Shown: one piece after another, positions 53,083 to 62,279 of the stretch
How the letters are laid out: the number at the start of each line of letters is the position of its first letter
How positions within the stretch are numbered: the first letter of the stretch is position 1
DNA from: Flavobacterium lacus
GTDB lineage: Bacteria; Bacteroidota; Bacteroidia; Flavobacteriales; Flavobacteriaceae
Assembly (NCBI RefSeq): GCF_003268815.1
Contig: NZ_QLSV01000004.1
Span: 62,001 to 126,000 of the forward strand
Direction of reading: 5' to 3'
DNA length: 64,000 nucleotides
Position numbers and translations under genes: made by a program
The notes under the pieces: model-generated
Database searches by the model: none
The model's input: only the letters and a program-made list of their open reading frames with translations
What the model was told of the DNA's origin: nothing

Positions 53083-53520
53083 CTATTTTTTCTTTCCGTT
53101 GTTATATCTTACTTTCTCTACGATTTCTGGTTTGGACTCCGGTTTCTTTTTAAAACCTGGTTTTCCAGCTGGTTTACCTGTGGGTCTTTGAGTTGATTTT
53201 TGGGCTGGTTTTTTATCGCTAAAGGTTTTAACTTTTGGTTTTTCTGCGGTTGGTGCGGTTGGTTTGTGGCTTTTAATCACATCCATTGCATTTTTTGGGT
53301 TTTCTTTTGTCCCTCGTAAATGGATCACCAATCCGTTCAAAAAATTACGAAGGACTTGATCGCCACATTCCATAAAATTGGGATGGTCTTCGTTACGGAA
53401 AAAAGCTCCTAACTCAGCTTTCGAAATGCGAAAATCAACTAATTCTAAAATTTCTACAATTTGATCATCACGAAGTTGAAGAGCTACACGGAGTTTTTTG
53501 AAGATATCGTTGTTGTTCAT
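53083..53520 (-). CDS. DUF1456 (YehS-like) protein with basic tail
   Basis: A 145-residue protein. DUF1456 repeat one is NNDIFKKLRVALQLRDDQI through ISKAELGAFFRN, repeated as FMECGDQVLRNFLNGLVIHLRG. The C-terminal 60 residues are Lys/Pro-rich (KPAQKSTQRPTGKPAGKPG), probably disordered and possibly nucleic-acid-binding. The function of the family is unknown. It has its own -7 box. Confidence 0.87.
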   Translation of the reverse strand: MNNNDIFKKLRVALQLRDDQIVEILELVDFRISKAELGAFFRNEDHPNFMECGDQVLRNFLNGLVIHLRGTKENPKNAMDVIKSHKPTAPTAEKPKVKTFSDKKPAQKSTQRPTGKPAGKPGFKKKPESKPEIVEKVRYNNGKKK

Positions 53521-53831
53521 ATTTTTTGAGTTGCTGATTAACAGAGGTTAAATTATTGTCGCAAAGATAAGAGCTTAAATTTATCAAATGTATTTTTATT
53601 TTGTCTTTAGGCTTTTTATTTAGTTACTTTTTTAAAAACTGGATTTCGGACCTATTTAGTAAACTTTGTGATTTCATTTTTTATGGATTTGCTATTCAAT
53701 TGGAGCAAGTCCATCTTCTCAATAAAAAAATATGTGCTATTAAAAATTTATTATTGCACTAAAACTAACCTTTTCAACTTTTCCATTTATTCGTACCTTA
53801 GCCACTCAGTATCATAATACCTCAAAAAAAA
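53521..53831. other. 311-bp divergent spacer between DUF1456 and pdxH
   Basis: AT-rich, no coding potential seen. It holds the DUF1456 -7 box at 53562, a hairpin-forming dyad at 53683-53714 and a one-mismatch -7 box for pdxH (TAccTTAG, 53794-53801). Confidence 0.5.
53562..53569 (-). promoter_or_regulatory. -7 box TAtcTTTG of the DUF1456 gene
   Basis: Exact TAnnTTTG on the minus strand, 41 nt before the start. Confidence 0.55.
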
Positions 53832-54476
53832 ATGAAAGATTTAAGCGATTACAGAAAATCATACGAAAAAAGCGAACTTTTGGAAACCAATATTCCGGAG
53901 GATCCAATCAATTTATTTCACCGTTGGTTTTATGAAACCGAGGAGCAAAGCGATATTGAAGAAGTCAATGCCATGACAGTTGCTACAATTGGATTGGATG
54001 GTTTTCCCAAGTCTCGTGTAGTTCTTTTAAAAAAATTTAACGAGGAAGGTTTCATTTTCTATACCAATTATGAATCCGAAAAAGGAAAAGCGATTGAAGC
54101 AAACCCAAACGTATGTCTGTCTTTTTTTTGGCATTCGATGGAAAGACAAGTCATTATTAAAGGAATTGCAGAAAAAACCGCTTCATCAATCTCCGATGGA
54201 TATTTTGATTCCCGTCCGGATGGAAGTAAACTTGGAGCAATTGTTTCCAATCAAAGTAGGGTAGTTGAATCCAGAACTGTTTTAGAGGAAAAGCTTAAAG
54301 TTCTGGAATCTGAATTTTTGGGGAAAGAAATTCCACGACCGGCTTTTTGGGGCGGATTTTTAGTTCGTCCGCAAGAAGTAGAATTTTGGCAAGGTCGCCC
54401 AAATCGTCTTCATGACCGAATTCGGTATCAGTTACAAAATGATTATTCTTGGAAAATAGAACGATTAGCACCTTAG
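53832..54476 (+). CDS. pdxH: pyridoxamine 5'-phosphate oxidase
   Basis: A 214-residue FMN enzyme that makes pyridoxal phosphate. Motifs: DLSDYRKSYEKSEL at the start, AMTVATIGLDGFPKSRVVLL and FIFYTNYESEKGKAIEANP for FMN binding, CLSFFWHSMERQVIIKG, and the C-terminal signature EFWQGRPNRLHDRIRY with the end IERLAP. Size and motif order are standard. Confidence 0.97.
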   Translation: MKDLSDYRKSYEKSELLETNIPEDPINLFHRWFYETEEQSDIEEVNAMTVATIGLDGFPKSRVVLLKKFNEEGFIFYTNYESEKGKAIEANPNVCLSFFWHSMERQVIIKGIAEKTASSISDGYFDSRPDGSKLGAIVSNQSRVVESRTVLEEKLKVLESEFLGKEIPRPAFWGGFLVRPQEVEFWQGRPNRLHDRIRYQLQNDYSWKIERLAP

Positions 54477-54607
54477 ATTGTAAGAAAATAAGTATTTATA
54501 AATAAAAAAAATGTAGTTCATCGATTTTATTTGGCATTTTAACGACATAGTAGTAATATTGAACTGTCTAACAAGATAACACGTTCACAAATTATAAAGC
54601 ACCAAGA

Positions 54608-54675
54608 TATTTGCCCCACATCTATCAAAAGCTAAAAAATATTTAGATAATAAAAAGGTATTTGCCCCACATCTA
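54608..54675. repeat. 17-bp direct repeat before the CAP gene
   Basis: TATTTGCCCCACATCTA occurs twice, at 54608-54624 and 54659-54675, identical at all 17 positions and 51 bp apart. The second copy lies 24 bp before the CAP start. A degenerate third piece (TTTTGCCCC) occurs just after the CAP stop at about 55191. Confidence 0.75.
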
Positions 54676-54698
54676 CTTTTAAAACTTAACCTACTACT

Positions 54699-55190
54699 AT
54701 GAAAGCAAAAATGTTCAGAGCATTGTTGCCAATTGCAATTATGTTCACTTTAGTTTCTTGTTCTTCTGATGCGTCAGAAGATACTATTGCTCCTATCGTC
54801 GAAAATTTTTCTTACAGTGATACCGAGCTGGATTTAATGAATAAAATCAACAATCACAGAGTTAGTGTTGGGTTAAATCCTCTAGAACAAATCAACCACA
54901 TATCGTTTAAATCTTCTGAGCACAATGACTACATGATTGAAAATGATGTAGTTGGTCACCAGTATTTTGATCAAAGAGCGACCAATATCAGACAAGTTTT
55001 GGGTGCAGTTCAAGTAAGTGAAAATGTAGCTTACAATTATCAATCTAACGCAGGTGTATTAAATGCTTGGTTAATGAGCGACGGACACAAAGACAACATC
55101 GAAGGTGATTTCACTCACTTCGGAATATCAGTTAAAACAAATCCTGCTACAGGAAGAAAATACTACACCAACATTTTTATGAAAAGGTAA
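54699..55190 (+). CDS. CAP-domain (SCP/PR1-like) lipoprotein
   Basis: A 163-residue lipoprotein with signal FTLVSC and a serine/acidic start. The CAP domain carries LDLMNKINNHRVSVGLNPLE, the His in SSEHNDYMI, SENVAYNY with the paired Glu, and WLMSDGHKDNIEGDFTHFGIS, including the second His. CAP proteins in bacteria occur as adhesins, proteases or peptidoglycan-associated factors; no activity can be named here. It ends at a hairpin terminator. Confidence 0.9.
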   Translation: MKAKMFRALLPIAIMFTLVSCSSDASEDTIAPIVENFSYSDTELDLMNKINNHRVSVGLNPLEQINHISFKSSEHNDYMIENDVVGHQYFDQRATNIRQVLGAVQVSENVAYNYQSNAGVLNAWLMSDGHKDNIEGDFTHFGISVKTNPATGRKYYTNIFMKR

Positions 55191-55218
55191 TTTTGCCCCG
55201 AATTTACCTTAACCTAAG

Positions 55219-55249
55219 AAAAACCATTCGTTATCGAGTGGTTTTTTTT
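55219..55249 (+). terminator. intrinsic terminator after the CAP gene
   Basis: AAAAACCATTCG (55219-55230) pairs with CGAGTGGTTTTT (55235-55246) with one T-G wobble and a loop TTAT, then T's. The loop contains the stop codon of the convergent gene. Confidence 0.75.
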
Positions 55250-56067
55250 ATGGTTAATTCGTAGATATCAGCTTTCAAAATTTCTGAATCATTGTCTTCA
55301 CAAAGTAAAAAAGAGATTTCCGATTTAGAATTTTTATAAACCGTTAAACCCTCAAATTTAAGAGCATCACTAATTTTTTCTGTAAATTCTATCTCAAAAT
55401 TGTCAGGATTCAAGGTTCCTATCCAACTGCCTAGCACATCACCATCTTCATACGTAGAATTTGAATCTTCTGCTGCAGCTAAAAAATAGATTTTGTTATC
55501 AACCAAAACCGCATCAGTAAAAGTAGCATGAACACCTTTTTCTTTTGGTAAAATAATTGGAACATAATTTATATGGCTCGGATTCGCAAATGATTCCGCT
55601 AAAACAAAAATTCCATTCTGATTAGCTAGACCATTTCCGCGTTGAAATAAAAGCCAATTATTTTGATAACTAACAACTCCTTCAATATTCAAATTTTTTT
55701 TATCTACTTCAGTCGATTCACAAATTTTTTCAAATAAATCGGTCAAATCCGTTGTAACTGATTTCTTCGTTCTTGTATCATAAAAGGCTGATACCATTCT
55801 CTTCTCAGTTGAACCGGAACCAAGAATCAAAATGGAATCTCCAACGAGCGTAATCGATTCAAAATCAGGCTTATCCTTTTTGACTATATTTTGCTGGCTA
55901 TTTTCAAAAAGCTTTATTTTATCCAACTTTTCATTCTTTACGTTATAGGCATACAAAAACGAACTCGAATCCGAAATTAAAAAAAGAGAATTATTTTCAA
56001 AGACCAATCCCGATGTTGCTCCAATTCCTAAAATCGTAAAAAACAGTTCTAATTTAAATTTATCCAT
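55231..56067 (-). CDS. DUF6929-like beta-propeller protein
   Basis: A 278-residue protein with a short hydrophobic N-terminus and repeated strands such as SLFLISDSSSFLYAYNV, DFESITLVGDSILILGSGS and NIEGVVSYQNNWLLFQRGN. This is the look of the DUF6929 family (Bacteroidota), probably a six- or seven-bladed propeller. No enzymatic motif is seen. Its last codons and stop are inside the terminator hairpin of the CAP gene. Confidence 0.7.
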   Translation of the reverse strand: MDKFKLELFFTILGIGATSGLVFENNSLFLISDSSSFLYAYNVKNEKLDKIKLFENSQQNIVKKDKPDFESITLVGDSILILGSGSTEKRMVSAFYDTRTKKSVTTDLTDLFEKICESTEVDKKNLNIEGVVSYQNNWLLFQRGNGLANQNGIFVLAESFANPSHINYVPIILPKEKGVHATFTDAVLVDNKIYFLAAAEDSNSTYEDGDVLGSWIGTLNPDNFEIEFTEKISDALKFEGLTVYKNSKSEISFLLCEDNDSEILKADIYELTIKKTTR

Positions 56068-56114
56068 ACTTTTTTGTACTTTGCTGTAAAATTAATCAAT
56101 CTAATCCATATCAA

Positions 56115-56996
56115 ATGAAAAATCTAAAACCGGAGCATTTTAGAGTTGATTCTGAAATCAGTTTAGCGACAACACCTACTTTTTTAGACATTGAAACTTC
56201 CGAAAAAAAGAAGGAAAAAATACTTCAAAAAACCCGCGAAAAGTTGAGCAAATTGCAAGATAAAATGTATGCTCACAACCGTTACGCAGTCCTCATTTGC
56301 TTGCAAGGCATGGACACGGCAGGAAAAGATAGCCTGATTCGTGAAGTTTTTAAGGAATTCAATGCTCGAGGTGTCGTGGTGCACAGCTTCAAAACACCCA
56401 ATTCATCCGAGTTGGAGCACGATTATTTGTGGCGGCATTATATTGCACTTCCTGAAAAAGGAAAATTTGCTGTTTTCAACCGAACACATTATGAAAACGT
56501 GCTCGTAACCCGCGTTCACCCCGAATATATTCTTAATGAAAATATTCCCGGCATCGAAACCGTCGAAGATATCACGCCTGAATTCTGGGAAAACCGTTTT
56601 GAAAGCATCAATGCATTTGAAAAACACATCGCTTCAAACGGGGTACTTATCCTTAAATTTTACCTTCATCTTAGTAAAGAAGAGCAACGTCAACGACTCC
56701 TTCGCCGACTCGAAACCGAGAAACACAACTGGAAATTTTCTCCTGGTGATTTAAAGGAACGAGGGTTGTGGAACGACTATCAAAATTACTATGAAGAAGC
56801 CATTAACCGCACTTCTAAACCACACGCCCCGTGGTATATTGTGCCGGCAGACAACAAAGAGACCTCTCGCTATATCGTGGCAAAAACCATTCTCGAAGAG
56901 CTTCAAAAATACACCGAAATCAAAGAACCCGAACTCGAAGATAAAGTCAAAGATAACATCAAAATGTACCACGATTTGCTAAAATCAGAAAAGTAG
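56115..56996 (+). CDS. polyphosphate:nucleotide phosphotransferase (PPK2)
   Basis: A 293-residue kinase using polyphosphate. Walker A is LQGMDTAGKDSLIREVF near residue 63, the lid/Walker B region is FAVFNRTHYENVLVTRVHP, and the basic lid helix is KEEQRQRLLRRLETEKHNWKF, which is typical for PPK2. Substrate class (AMP or ADP phosphorylation) is not decided by eye, though the length and FKTPNSSELEHDYLWRHY fit the PPK2_rel_1 group. Monocistronic. Confidence 0.93.
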   Translation: MKNLKPEHFRVDSEISLATTPTFLDIETSEKKKEKILQKTREKLSKLQDKMYAHNRYAVLICLQGMDTAGKDSLIREVFKEFNARGVVVHSFKTPNSSELEHDYLWRHYIALPEKGKFAVFNRTHYENVLVTRVHPEYILNENIPGIETVEDITPEFWENRFESINAFEKHIASNGVLILKFYLHLSKEEQRQRLLRRLETEKHNWKFSPGDLKERGLWNDYQNYYEEAINRTSKPHAPWYIVPADNKETSRYIVAKTILEELQKYTEIKEPELEDKVKDNIKMYHDLLKSEK

Positions 56997-57165
56997 TATT
57001 TGGCCGCACTTCGGGCTATTCGCTCCAATTCCTCAAGTCAAACCACAAAAAACTAAGCCGCAAAAATAGCTTCCGCTGGTCGCTTTTTTGCGGCAAGTTT
57101 TTTTGTGTTTTGGCTTTCCGGGATTTCCGCTGCTATCCCTGGCGGAATCGTTGCAATCAGGCGAT
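56997..57165. repeat. GC-richer hairpin element before tamB
   Basis: This part of the 315-bp ppk2-tamB spacer is noticeably richer in GC than its surroundings. Arms 57039-57070 and 57082-57112 form an imperfect stem of about 26 bp, including GCCGCAAAAA/TTTTTGCGGC. A second hairpin pairs GATTTCCGC (57122) with GCGGAATC (57142). The shape is that of a dispersed intergenic repeat or small mobile element; no coding potential is seen. The rest of the spacer (57166-57311) is AT-rich and holds the tamB promoter. Confidence 0.55.
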
Positions 57166-57235
57166 TTTATTATAAAATATGGCAATCCTATAACAACTCA
57201 ACGTTAAAATATAATTAATTTCATTATCAGAAAAT

Positions 57236-57243
57236 TACCTTTG
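57236..57243 (+). promoter_or_regulatory. -7 box TAccTTTG of tamB
   Basis: Exact TAnnTTTG, 68 nt before the TTG start of tamB. Confidence 0.6.
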
Positions 57244-57311
57244 TAAGGATTTTCATTTTGTAATACTAGAAAACTCAATAAAAAGCCTAATTTTAAACCA
57301 AAAAGGATACT

Positions 57312-60300
57312 TTGAAAAAGAACTTAAAAAAGGTAGTACGAATTTTACTTTGGATAATTGGTTCCATCGTGCTGACGTTTCTCCTTTTGGTAGTTTTACT
57401 GCAAGTTCCTGCCGTACAAAATTTTGTCAAAGAAAAAGCAGTTTCTTACCTTGAAGAAAAAATTAAAACCAAAGTGTCCATCGACCGAATCGAAATCGGT
57501 TTACCCAAAAACGTCATTGTAGAAGGAATTTATTTTCAAGACCAACAAAAAGATACGCTTTTGTTTGCCGAAAAAGTATTGGTCAACATCAGCTTATTCA
57601 AACTTATCAGCAGCAAAGTCGATATCGAAAATGTTGAACTTACCGGAATCGTAGCCAACATCAACAGAAATAGTGAAGGCGAATTCAACTTCGATTACAT
57701 CATCAAAGCTTTCGCTTCCGAAGAACCCAAACCGGAATCAGAGCCAACCGAAATTTCGTTAGACAAAATCAACTTAAACAACATTCGTTTCACCTTCGAT
57801 GACGCGTTAACGCAAAACGATTTCAAACTTAATCTAGGTCATTTCAACACCCGAATCAAAACTTTCGATTTAGAAAATCTCGATTTCGAAGTACCAAAAA
57901 TTAAGATTGATGGCTTAACACTTCAATTAAAACAAGGAATCGCACAGGTTCTTCAAAACACAGAGGAAGTGGCAGAAGATGCCAGAAACGAACCTAACTT
58001 AAAATTAAAAATAGGCGAAGTCGATTTACGAAAAATCGACATTCGTTTTGAAAGTGAATCTAATCAATTGAAAACCGGATTAGCTTTTCAAAAATTAGTA
58101 GTCAACTTTAATGAAATTGATTTACAAAAACAATTCATCGATATCGCCTCATTGGATTTGAAACAAACCAAAGCTAACTTAGTTTTAGGAAAAATCGAAG
58201 AACAAGTAACCAAAGAACCATCGACTGAAACCGCGTCCAAGAATTGGAAATTTAAACTCGACAAAATTTTAGTTGAAAAATTAGATTTTCAATTCGACGA
58301 CGAAAAATCAGCACCAATCGCCAAAGGAATAGATTATAAACATCTTTACCTACAAAACCTAAACCTTGATGCTTCCAAACTAAGCTACGCCAACGAGAAT
58401 ATGGATGCAAACATTCATTCATTTCAAGTAAACGACAAAAGCGGTCTGGAAATTCAATCCTTTTCAACCGATTTCAAGATGACTCCAACCGGTATTTCGC
58501 TTGAAAAATTAGATATAAAAACACCGCAAACCGAAATTAAAAATAGGTTAGTTTTAGGTTTTTCATCACTGGAATCAATGGGTGAAAATCCCGGAGAAAT
58601 TGCCATCAATGCAAGGCTTTTACAAACCAAAATAGCCTTTCAGGATGTGTTGCTTTTTGCTCCGCAATTGGCTCAGGATAATCCGTTTAAAAGTCATCCA
58701 AACGCCATTGTGCTATTAAATACAGAACTTTCAGGAAAATTGGATAATCTTCAAATTCCATTTTTTGAAATCAGCGGAATTGGTCAAACCAATGCTTCAC
58801 TTTCCGGTAGAATCGTTGGTTTACCCGATATTGAAAAAACGTATTTTGATCTTGCGATTAATCAATTTCAATCTACTTCAAAAGATGTGTTGACATTCGT
58901 TCCACCAAATACAATTCCATCGAATATCCAGCTTCCCTCAACATTTAATCTTAATGGAAATTTCAAAGGATTAATCAATGATTTTGCCACCAATTTGAAT
59001 TTGAAAAGCAGTTTTGGCGATGCAAAAGTGGTCGCTCTTTTTGATCAATCCCAAAAAGGAAACGAAAAATATGATGCTCAAATTGACTTGACAGAATTTG
59101 ATTTAGGTAAATTAATTAAAAACGATTCCATAGGAAAATTAACTTTAAAAGCGGATGTAAAAGGTACTGGTTTTGAACCAAAATCAGCTTCTGTCGATGC
59201 TGATTTAGAAGTGATTAAAGCGACTTACAATTCCTACACTTACCAAAATGTTTCATTAAATGGAGCAATTCAAAATGGCAATTTTGAAATCACAACCGCA
59301 AGTCAAGATCCAAACGTCACGTTTGACGGAATTGCTTCAGGAAGTTTCAAAACTGAATATCCAACAGGAAAATTGAAGTTGAATTTAGAAATGGTTGATT
59401 TGGAAAAACTCAATTTTATGGAAAAACCTTTCCGATTTAAAGGAATTGTTGAAGCCGATATGACATCCACCGACATTGATTTTCTGAATGGTGACGTGGT
59501 TTTGCACGAATTTATTGTAGCCAATGAAAAAGAACAATTTGTGCTCGATTCAATCAAAATTTCGGCTGAATCAACCGCTGAAACTAATAGTGTAAAACTG
59601 GAATCTCAATTTGTAGATGCTGCCATTTTAGGAAAATATAAACTATCCAAAATTGGAGAATCACTGTCCAATTCAATTCGGAAATATTATAATTCATCGG
59701 AAACGACATCCGTAAAAAATACAGAAGAACAACATTTTGCTTTTAATGTTGAGGTAAAAAATACACCAATACTTCAAAAAATTGTTCCGGATTTAATCAG
59801 TTTAGAACCGATTTCGATCGATGGAAGATATAATACGGTGAATGATTCCATCATTATGAAAGGCAAAATTCCATTAGTAAAATATGAAAAAATCACAGTT
59901 TCCAATGCGGTAATCGATTTAAATACCGAAAAAAATGCCTTGGTTTATAAGTTAGAAGTTGATGACATCCAAAGTGAACAATTTCAAATTCCGCACACGA
60001 TTGTTAGCGGAAAAGTTGAAAATAATGTGGTGAATTATGCTTTACTATTGCTCGATGCGAAAGACGAAGAACGTTATTATTTAGCCGGAACCTTAGCAGC
60101 AAAAAACGGTATCAACGAAGTGAGTTTAGATCCTGAAAAATTGATTTTAAATTACAACGAGTGGCAATTGGCGGCCGATAATCTCATTCGTTTTGGGCTA
60201 CAAGGAGTTAATGCAACCAATTTTGAGTTGTCAAAAGGCGAGAATAAATTAACTGTTCAATCGGAAACCAGCAATATGAGTTCTCCAATTGCAATCGATT

Positions 60301-62276
60301 TTGAAAATTTTGAGATTGAAACTTTGACCAGTTTCGCTCAACATAGTCAGTTAGAAATGACCGGAAAAATCAAGGGAAATGCTAATGTTAGAGCTATCAA
60401 TTCAACACCAATTTTCACATCCGATTTAACCATTGAAAATTTCACGTTCAAAAAAGATACAGTCGGTGATGTTAAACTGAAAGTGAACAATGAAACGGCT
60501 TCTACTTTCAACGCAGAAGTTTCCATTACAAGCCAAGATAACAAAGTGGATTTGAATGGTTTTTACCGCACGAGTGACAGTAGTTTTGATATGAAATTAG
60601 CCATCGACCGATTGAATTTAAAAAGTATTCAAGGTTTCACCATGGGTAATTTGACCAACAGCACCGGTTTTTTCACCGGAAATTTTGACATTTCAGGAAC
60701 AGTTGATAAACCCAATGTAGTGGGAACGTTAGATTTTAATGAAATCGGATTTAAAGTGACTTCACTCAATTCGAGTTTTAAATCCATTAATGATCAAATC
60801 AAATTTACAGGAGAAGCCATTGTATTTGACAATTTTGGAATTAAAGATGAAAAAGACAATGATTTGAATATCAACGGAAGAATTTTAACTTCCACTTTTC
60901 AAGATTTTCAATTTGATTTAGCCGTTGCTGCCGATAATTTTAAAGCTATCAATTCAACTGCCAAAGACAGTGATTTATATTATGGTGAATTGTATATCGA
61001 CACAAAATTAGATATTAAAGGCGATTTGAATAGTCCGGTTGTAAATGGAAATTTAAAAGTAAATAAAGACACAAAATTTACAGTTGTTTTGCCACAATCG
61101 GATCCATCTATTGCCGATCGTGAAGGAATTGTGGAGTTTATCGATCCAAATACAGTCAAACTATTTGAAGATACGTTGACGTTGAAAGATTCACTCAACA
61201 CGACTGATATTCGTGGAGTTTTAGCTTCAGTCAATATCGAAATTGATAAAGAAGCCGAGTTTTCCATCATCATCGACAAAGCCAACGGAGATTTCTTACG
61301 ATTGAAAGGTGAAGCTCAATTGAGTGGCGGAATTGATCCTTCCGGAAAAACAACCTTGACCGGACGATATGAATTTACCGAAGGTAGTTATGAAATGAAC
61401 TTCAATTTAATCAAACGAAAATTTGAAATAAAAAACGGAAGTTATATTCTTTGGACGGGTGAACCAACTTCCGCCAATATCAGTATTACGGCTGTTTATA
61501 AAACCGAAACTTCTCCATTGGATTTGGTTAGTGATCAATTGGGAGCGGTTTCAGCTGATGTGCGAACTCGCTATTTGCAACGCATCCCATTTGAAACAGA
61601 ATTGATTATGACCGGGGATTTAATGAAACCTGATATTACTTTTGATATTGTTTTACCTGATGGAAATAATAGTGTTTCTGCGGATATTATCAACATGACT
61701 CAACCTAAATTATCCCAATTGCGTCAACAACCGGATGAGTTAAACAAACAAGTTTTTGCGTTGTTATTATTGAATCGATTTGTGAGCGAAACCACTTTCG
61801 CATCATCGGGCGGACCATCGGCGGAGTCATTAGCAAGAGATAGTGCCAGTAAAATTTTATCGCAACAACTTAACAATTTGGCGGGCGACTTAATTAAAGG
61901 TGTCGAAATGGAATTCGATTTAGATTCTTCCGATGATTTTACAACTGGACAAAGAGAAACCAGAACGGATTTGAATGTAGCTCTTTCCAAAAAATTATTA
62001 GACGATCGTTTGAAAATTACCGTTGGAAGCAGTTTTGGATTAGAAGGTCCGCAACAAGAAAACCAAGATGCAACAAACATTGCCGGTGATATTGCGGCTG
62101 AATATCAATTGTCTAAAGATGGTCGTTATCGTGTTAAAGCCTATCGAAAAAACCTCTACCAAGTAGCTTTGTTAGGTGAAGTGGTAGAAACCGGTGTGGC
62201 ATTTATCATCACGATTGACTACAATAAATTCAGAGAAATTTTCAGCAAGAAAAAAGAAGAGAATTCAAAAAAGTAA
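57312..62276 (+). CDS. tamB: translocation and assembly module protein TamB
   Basis: A 1654-residue inner-membrane-anchored periplasmic protein. The N-terminal helix is ILLWIIGSIVLTFLLLVVLLQ, then a long series of beta-strand repeats (the lipid-conducting groove) and the C-terminal DUF490 domain from about residue 1300 (GGIDPSGKTTLTGRYEFTEG, then RKFEIKNGSYILWTGEPT). AsmA/TamB proteins move phospholipids to the outer membrane or help insert outer-membrane proteins. The start is TTG, with no in-frame ATG nearby. TamL follows 3 nt after the stop. Confidence 0.93.
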   Translation: MKKNLKKVVRILLWIIGSIVLTFLLLVVLLQVPAVQNFVKEKAVSYLEEKIKTKVSIDRIEIGLPKNVIVEGIYFQDQQKDTLLFAEKVLVNISLFKLISSKVDIENVELTGIVANINRNSEGEFNFDYIIKAFASEEPKPESEPTEISLDKINLNNIRFTFDDALTQNDFKLNLGHFNTRIKTFDLENLDFEVPKIKIDGLTLQLKQGIAQVLQNTEEVAEDARNEPNLKLKIGEVDLRKIDIRFESESNQLKTGLAFQKLVVNFNEIDLQKQFIDIASLDLKQTKANLVLGKIEEQVTKEPSTETASKNWKFKLDKILVEKLDFQFDDEKSAPIAKGIDYKHLYLQNLNLDASKLSYANENMDANIHSFQVNDKSGLEIQSFSTDFKMTPTGISLEKLDIKTPQTEIKNRLVLGFSSLESMGENPGEIAINARLLQTKIAFQDVLLFAPQLAQDNPFKSHPNAIVLLNTELSGKLDNLQIPFFEISGIGQTNASLSGRIVGLPDIEKTYFDLAINQFQSTSKDVLTFVPPNTIPSNIQLPSTFNLNGNFKGLINDFATNLNLKSSFGDAKVVALFDQSQKGNEKYDAQIDLTEFDLGKLIKNDSIGKLTLKADVKGTGFEPKSASVDADLEVIKATYNSYTYQNVSLNGAIQNGNFEITTASQDPNVTFDGIASGSFKTEYPTGKLKLNLEMVDLEKLNFMEKPFRFKGIVEADMTSTDIDFLNGDVVLHEFIVANEKEQFVLDSIKISAESTAETNSVKLESQFVDAAILGKYKLSKIGESLSNSIRKYYNSSETTSVKNTEEQHFAFNVEVKNTPILQKIVPDLISLEPISIDGRYNTVNDSIIMKGKIPLVKYEKITVSNAVIDLNTEKNALVYKLEVDDIQSEQFQIPHTIVSGKVENNVVNYALLLLDAKDEERYYLAGTLAAKNGINEVSLDPEKLILNYNEWQLAADNLIRFGLQGVNATNFELSKGENKLTVQSETSNMSSPIAIDFENFEIETLTSFAQHSQLEMTGKIKGNANVRAINSTPIFTSDLTIENFTFKKDTVGDVKLKVNNETASTFNAEVSITSQDNKVDLNGFYRTSDSSFDMKLAIDRLNLKSIQGFTMGNLTNSTGFFTGNFDISGTVDKPNVVGTLDFNEIGFKVTSLNSSFKSINDQIKFTGEAIVFDNFGIKDEKDNDLNINGRILTSTFQDFQFDLAVAADNFKAINSTAKDSDLYYGELYIDTKLDIKGDLNSPVVNGNLKVNKDTKFTVVLPQSDPSIADREGIVEFIDPNTVKLFEDTLTLKDSLNTTDIRGVLASVNIEIDKEAEFSIIIDKANGDFLRLKGEAQLSGGIDPSGKTTLTGRYEFTEGSYEMNFNLIKRKFEIKNGSYILWTGEPTSANISITAVYKTETSPLDLVSDQLGAVSADVRTRYLQRIPFETELIMTGDLMKPDITFDIVLPDGNNSVSADIINMTQPKLSQLRQQPDELNKQVFALLLLNRFVSETTFASSGGPSAESLARDSASKILSQQLNNLAGDLIKGVEMEFDLDSSDDFTTGQRETRTDLNVALSKKLLDDRLKITVGSSFGLEGPQQENQDATNIAGDIAAEYQLSKDGRYRVKAYRKNLYQVALLGEVVETGVAFIITIDYNKFREIFSKKKEENSKK

Positions 62277-62279
62277 TTT

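Noticed and set aside
56997..57165. Protein-coding gene in the ppk2-tamB gap
   Set aside because: No frame of useful length; dominated by inverted repeats.
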